Under the pieces are notes generated by a model, which saw only the letters and a program-made list of their open reading frames with translations, was not told the DNA's origin and did no database searches. From Vagococcus bubulae (GTDB taxonomy: Bacteria > Bacillota > Bacilli > Lactobacillales > Vagococcaceae), in the NCBI RefSeq assembly GCF_003950315.1, contig NZ_NGJT01000001.1, positions 62,001 to 126,000 on the forward strand: a DNA stretch of 64,000 nucleotides, read 5' to 3'. Position 1 is the stretch's first letter. Each line of letters opens with the position of its first letter. This document shows, piece by piece, positions 59,918 to 64,000 of the stretch. The position numbers and the translations under genes were made by a program.

Positions 59918-62221
59918 ATGTCTGATAAAAATTCTTATCCTTTTAATCTAAATCTTTTAAAAGGGAATGATTATGTTGCCAAAAAAAGTAATCTCATCCG
60001 ACTTTTTTTTATCGTTGAAGGAACGTGTTTGGTTAATCATCAAGAAGCTGAATACACCATGCTTGAGAAGGATATTTTCATTTTAAATACGTATGATCAA
60101 GTTTGGGTTCATTTTAATTCTCAGGACACCATATTAGGTTCCATCGAAATAGATACGTCACAACTGAGTGACTTGTTTCAAATTCGGTGGCAACCTTATT
60201 ATGAGTGTCTTTCAATGAAACAACACCATTTTATTCAACAGGATGAGCGTTTCACTCAACTACGCTCACTGGTTTTAAGTCTGTTCAGTGCTTTTTTTAC
60301 ACCGATAAATGATTCTGTTTTTTTAATTTATAATAAATTATTTGATTTAATCTCTTACATGGATGAAGCCTTCCAACCTGTTACTCCGCAAGTTGTTCAT
60401 GAACAGGATGATGTCATATCAAGCATATTAAAAACAATCAATCAACGTTATGCTCAGCCAATTTTATTAGAAGACTTAGCGAAAGAATCTTTTCTATCAT
60501 ATAATTACTTATCTAAAAAATTTAAAGAACAAACTGGGGAGACATTTAGAGAGTATTTGAAACAAATTCGCTTAAATCATGCCGCAAAAGAATTATGTCA
60601 GTCAGATGAGTCTATTTTAAAAATTGCGGTCAATAATGGGTTTTCAAGTAGTAAATCTTTTCATAAAATGTTTAAAGACTATTTTGGTGTTACGCCAAAA
60701 AAATATCGTGCGCAAAATCACTTAACGAATGTCCATCAAATTAAGCATCAAAATCAATACACATTACTAGATAGGCAATCCATTATGGCTATTTTAGCAA
60801 GAAAACTAATGCAGGCAGAAGTGATAAACGATACAGTAAACACCAAAATTCACAGTCAGATAAACTTATCCCAAAAGAAGACTCCCATAAACTTGCCTAA
60901 AATGATTATTAATTTAGGGCAGTCAACAAATTGGAATAAAGCCATTGTAAAAGAAGACTTAAACCAGGTAATAGAGGAGTTACCAGTAGACTTAATACGA
61001 TTTCAGAATTTTTTATCTGATGACGCAAAAGCAACTGATTTTATGATGTTTTCTCATTATCAAGGAAACAATCAATTATTTGAATACATTTTTAAACACC
61101 ATAAAAGCCCAATGGTCAGTCTAAAATATGATGCTTCAAATACGCTATCTATGGAAGAGTGGTTTGACAAACAATGTCAATTTATCCATCAATTAATTAA
61201 ACATAACGGGGTAGAAAATTGTTCTAACATATATTTTGAGTGGCATTTTTCTCATGAAGATATGGCTAATCAGTTTAAACTATTTAGTCGATTTTACAGC
61301 TATATCAATAAAGAATTACCTCATCCAATCATAGGGATATTTTTAGGAAATGTTTACGAATTATCTGACATTGAATCAATTGATTATTATTTAAAAAAAA
61401 TCGCTGAAAATGTTTTAACGATTCGGTTTTATAGCTACAAGTCAAAACCTAATAATGTGAGTTTATGGGATGAACATACTAAGATTTCTATGGAAGATTA
61501 TCAAGATAAAAATGTGGTATTAATCAAATTGCTTCTTGAAAGGTATTCTTTAACAGGTGATATTTTATTGGTCGATTGGGATACTTTAGTAGGACATGGG
61601 AAAATATTTGCCGGAACATTTTTTCGTTCAGCTTTGTTTGTAAAAGACATGCTACAATTATCTACTTCTTTACAAGGAGTGGGTGTTTGGCTCAACTCAG
61701 AAGCATTAAATGATGCGACTTTATCCTCCACACTAAAAAATAATTTATCCTTATTCCTCGATTTATCTTTAAAAAGACCTGCTTATTTATCGATTGAGCT
61801 ATTAAGTAAACTAAAAGGAGATGAAGTGTATCATGATGACTTTGTTTATATATTTAAACAACAGGATACACTCATGATTTTATTATTAAATCCATCTTAC
61901 ATTGACCCTCAAATGTCAATTGATGCTGATTATATACAAAATCAAACCAAAAGTTTTGATTTAGTGATTGGACAAATTAATAAAGGAAAGTATTTGAAAA
62001 AAACCTATTCATTAGATAAAGATAATGGAGGAATTTATAATCAATGGTTAAAAATTGGAGGGTTAACAGAACTAGATGAGGAGGGGTTAAATTATTTAAA
62101 AAAGAAGTTATTACTAAGCCTTGAGGTATCTGTTCAACATTTATCAAATGAGTTTAACGTAAAAGAAACCCTTACATTCAATGCATGCCGATTGATTGTC
62201 TTGTCTTACTTATCTGAATAA
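59918..62221 (+). CDS. AraC-family regulator with GH39-like C-terminal domain
   Basis: A 767-residue protein: an N-terminal cupin-like sensor region (about 15-100), an AraC-type double helix-turn-helix (about 165-265; LLEDLAKESFLSYNYLSKKFKEQTGETFREYLKQIRLNHA, then KIAVNNGFSSSKSFHKMFKDYFGVTPKKYR), and a long C-terminal part (about 325-765) resembling the GH39-like barrel of large AraC regulators. The barrel probably binds a sugar or glycoside rather than cutting it; catalytic glutamates were not assigned. It likely controls the MFS-amidohydrolase genes downstream, which share a similar upstream repeat. Confidence 0.85.
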   Translation: MSDKNSYPFNLNLLKGNDYVAKKSNLIRLFFIVEGTCLVNHQEAEYTMLEKDIFILNTYDQVWVHFNSQDTILGSIEIDTSQLSDLFQIRWQPYYECLSMKQHHFIQQDERFTQLRSLVLSLFSAFFTPINDSVFLIYNKLFDLISYMDEAFQPVTPQVVHEQDDVISSILKTINQRYAQPILLEDLAKESFLSYNYLSKKFKEQTGETFREYLKQIRLNHAAKELCQSDESILKIAVNNGFSSSKSFHKMFKDYFGVTPKKYRAQNHLTNVHQIKHQNQYTLLDRQSIMAILARKLMQAEVINDTVNTKIHSQINLSQKKTPINLPKMIINLGQSTNWNKAIVKEDLNQVIEELPVDLIRFQNFLSDDAKATDFMMFSHYQGNNQLFEYIFKHHKSPMVSLKYDASNTLSMEEWFDKQCQFIHQLIKHNGVENCSNIYFEWHFSHEDMANQFKLFSRFYSYINKELPHPIIGIFLGNVYELSDIESIDYYLKKIAENVLTIRFYSYKSKPNNVSLWDEHTKISMEDYQDKNVVLIKLLLERYSLTGDILLVDWDTLVGHGKIFAGTFFRSALFVKDMLQLSTSLQGVGVWLNSEALNDATLSSTLKNNLSLFLDLSLKRPAYLSIELLSKLKGDEVYHDDFVYIFKQQDTLMILLLNPSYIDPQMSIDADYIQNQTKSFDLVIGQINKGKYLKKTYSLDKDNGGIYNQWLKIGGLTELDEEGLNYLKKKLLLSLEVSVQHLSNEFNVKETLTFNACRLIVLSYLSE

Positions 62222-62300
62222 TAAAAAGATACCGTTCTTTTTACTCTTTTGAATAGAAGAGTATTAAAAAAACGTATAAAGAAATCGTTTTATCGTAAAT

Positions 62301-62361
62301 AACCCCCTATTTATTATCCTGTTTAATTTTTATAATTAATACAGATAATAAATAGGGGGTT
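62301..62361 (+). promoter_or_regulatory. Perfect 18-bp inverted repeat covering the MFS gene ribosome site
   Basis: AACCCCCTATTTATTATC (62301-62318) and GATAATAAATAGGGGGTT (62344-62361) are perfect complements with a 25-base loop. The right arm includes the AGGGGG ribosome site for ATG 62367, and TATAAT at 62331-62336 lies in the loop. It may be a regulator-binding palindrome, a hairpin that controls translation, or both. Confidence 0.75.
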
Positions 62362-62366
62362 AAAAA

Positions 62367-63563
62367 ATGGAGTCAACGACACCGAAAAAAAATACTTTTG
62401 GCATTGTCTTTGCATTGATGGCTGGCTATTCAATGGTTTACATGGACAAAAATATGATCTCAACAGCCATCATTCCAATATCAACACAGTTTGGTTTAGA
62501 CGCAGGTCAAACAGGGTTAATCATGTCATTTTTCTTCTTAGGTTATTCTTTAATGCAGATACCAGGAGGGATTTTAGCAGATAAAATTGGGGCAAAAAAA
62601 GTATTAATGCTGTCATTAGGCGTTATTTCACTATTTTCATTTGCGTTTGGATCTGTCAGCAGTTTATTACTTTTTGTTACGATACGTTTTTTTGCAGGAA
62701 TCGGACATGGGGGATACCCACCAAGTGTTAGTAAAGCTGTAGCAAGTAATTTTGAGCAAGACAAACGAACAATGATTCAATCAGTTATTTTATCAACATC
62801 TGGGATTGGAGGCATTTTGGCGTTCACTCTAGGTGCTAACTTGATTAATAACAATTGGCGATATGGTTACATGGTATTAGGTTCATTATTTTTAATTTCT
62901 TTAGTTCTTGTCTATATCTTTGTACCAAAAGATGTAAAAAGTTCTAAACAAACAGCAGTGAAAAGAATTCCATTTTCACAAGTCATCTCCAATCGAAATG
63001 TTATTGTATTATTTATTTCAATGTTACTACTAAACTTTTTATTATATGGAAACATCTCTTGGTTACCAACTGTACTAAAACAAAAATTTGCTTTAGATAT
63101 TACGCAAATTGGTTATTTATTAGCTATTAATGCGATTTTCCAAACAATCGCTACAATGTTTGCAGGTGTCTTATTGTCTAAGTGGTTTTTAGGAAAAGAA
63201 AAAATCTTTATTTTAAGTGCCACTTTATTATCCGCAGGGTTAGTTTTAGGTTTTGTTTTTTCTAACAGTTTAGTGTTATCGATGATTTGTATTATTTTAG
63301 TTAGCATGATCTCTACCAGTGCTTTTACTGCAGTATTTACCTACCCACATAAAATACTAGACCCTGAAACAATCGGTTCTTCTATTGGTATTATCAATAC
63401 TGGTGGAACATTAGGTGGATTTTTAGCGCCAATGATTTTAGGTCAATTAATTAAAGTTGGAAATGGATCATTTACACTATCATTTATTTTTATGGCGATT
63501 GCCAGTGTCTTATCAGGAATTGTTGTCTTTATAGGAATTAGAAAAGGAGAGAATGAACGATGA
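62367..63563 (+). CDS. MFS transporter, anion:cation symporter-like
   Basis: A 398-residue 12-segment transporter. It begins FGIVFALMAGYSMVYMDKNMISTAI, then motif A GGILADKIGAKKVLML and GIGHGGYPPSVSKA, which resemble the ACS (organic anion) MFS family. Its stop overlaps the start of the M20 amidohydrolase gene (ATGA), so it probably imports the substrate of that enzyme, perhaps an N-acylated amino acid or aminobenzoyl-glutamate-like compound. Confidence 0.9.
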   Translation: MESTTPKKNTFGIVFALMAGYSMVYMDKNMISTAIIPISTQFGLDAGQTGLIMSFFFLGYSLMQIPGGILADKIGAKKVLMLSLGVISLFSFAFGSVSSLLLFVTIRFFAGIGHGGYPPSVSKAVASNFEQDKRTMIQSVILSTSGIGGILAFTLGANLINNNWRYGYMVLGSLFLISLVLVYIFVPKDVKSSKQTAVKRIPFSQVISNRNVIVLFISMLLLNFLLYGNISWLPTVLKQKFALDITQIGYLLAINAIFQTIATMFAGVLLSKWFLGKEKIFILSATLLSAGLVLGFVFSNSLVLSMICIILVSMISTSAFTAVFTYPHKILDPETIGSSIGIINTGGTLGGFLAPMILGQLIKVGNGSFTLSFIFMAIASVLSGIVVFIGIRKGENER

Positions 63564-64000
63564 CAAAAGAAAGATTAGTTGAATTAATTGAAGAAAAACA
63601 AACACAATATTTTGACGCAGCAGATCAAATTTGGGAAACACCTGAAACACGCTTTGCTTTAAACAAATCAGTTCAACCGTTTTATACGATTTTAGAAAAA
63701 GAAGGGTTCTCCGTTGAAAAAGGACTAGCTAATATGGACGATTGTTTTGTTGCGACTTACGGTGAAGGCAAACCCGTTATTGGGATTTTAGCTGAGTATG
63801 ATGCCTTAAGTGGATTAAGTCAGGTAGCTGATGCTTCTAGTCAAGAAGCACTTGTCAAAGGAGCGAATGGGCATGCTTGTGGTCATAATCTTTTAGGTAT
63901 GGGTGCTCTAGCTGGTGCTGTGGGTATTAAAGATTACATGGAAGAAAATAACATAGCTGGAACGATTAAACTATTTGGCTGTCCTGCTGAAGAGAGTGGT
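63560..64000 (+). CDS. M20 family amidohydrolase, 5' part
   Basis: The first 147 residues of an M20-type amidohydrolase cut by the window edge. Motifs: GILAEYDALSGLSQ and GANGHACGHNLLGMGALAGAV (metal-binding HACGHN), then TIKLFGCPAEESG. The early segment ADQIWETPETRFALNKSV matches AbgB-like aminobenzoyl-glutamate hydrolases and related N-acyl amidohydrolases. It is coupled to the MFS gene by a four-base overlap. The substrate is not established. Confidence 0.88.
   Translation, partial: MTKERLVELIEEKQTQYFDAADQIWETPETRFALNKSVQPFYTILEKEGFSVEKGLANMDDCFVATYGEGKPVIGILAEYDALSGLSQVADASSQEALVKGANGHACGHNLLGMGALAGAVGIKDYMEENNIAGTIKLFGCPAEESG

Overview
This AT-rich window carries a low-GC Gram-positive gene set with Gram-positive signals: strong AGGAGG ribosome sites, U-tailed intrinsic terminators, a CtsR box, a cre-like site, lipoprotein signals and an LPXTG anchor. 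Content and order (pflB-pflA, UPF0223-IMPase-typA, trmK-nif3, polA-mutM-coaE with nrdR-dnaB-dnaI) point to Lactobacillales, most likely Enterococcaceae (Vagococcus or Enterococcus). The genus is an inference.

1-28.5 kb is mostly chromosomal core. It holds anaerobic pyruvate metabolism (pflB 3' end, pflA), ppaC, a thioredoxin-like protein, a 5-oxoproline transporter plus pcp operon, an SdpI-like protein beside a two-component system, the UPF0223/IMPase pair, typA, trmK-nif3-pepT, clpB under CtsR-type control, several lipoproteins, murC, a hotdog/BI-1 pair and a GntR/DUF1648 cassette. One 51-residue gene (5769-5924, minus) is too short for ordinary ORF cut-offs.

28.5-45 kb holds DNA replication and repair genes (polA, mutM, coaE, nrdR, dnaB, dnaI), split by an opposite-strand DHA2 efflux gene. 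Next come the YceD/rpmF pair, plsY, and a five-gene operon of a PhnD-like lipoprotein, ATPase, two permeases and a 5'-nucleotidase-like enzyme that lacks a signal peptide.

45-64 kb is more accessory. It contains a MazEF/PemIK-type toxin-antitoxin pair, orphan small proteins, an XRE regulator interrupted exactly at an A7 slippery site, a Tim44-like membrane protein and a Nudix hydrolase. A complete beta-glucoside operon (licT-like antiterminator, PTS EIIBCA, 6-phospho-beta-glucosidase) has two RAT/terminator switches and a cre-like site on its promoter. After it come a thioester/Cna_B/LPXTG surface protein with a 561-bp duplicated unit, an Mrr-type nuclease, a DsrE-like protein, two joined pseudogene fragments, and an AraC/GH39-like regulator followed by an MFS transporter and an M20 amidohydrolase that runs off the window. 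The regulator and the MFS gene each have an inverted repeat that covers the ribosome binding site.

No rRNA, tRNA, CRISPR array, complete transposase or prophage was seen. All family assignments come from reading motifs; no database search was run.
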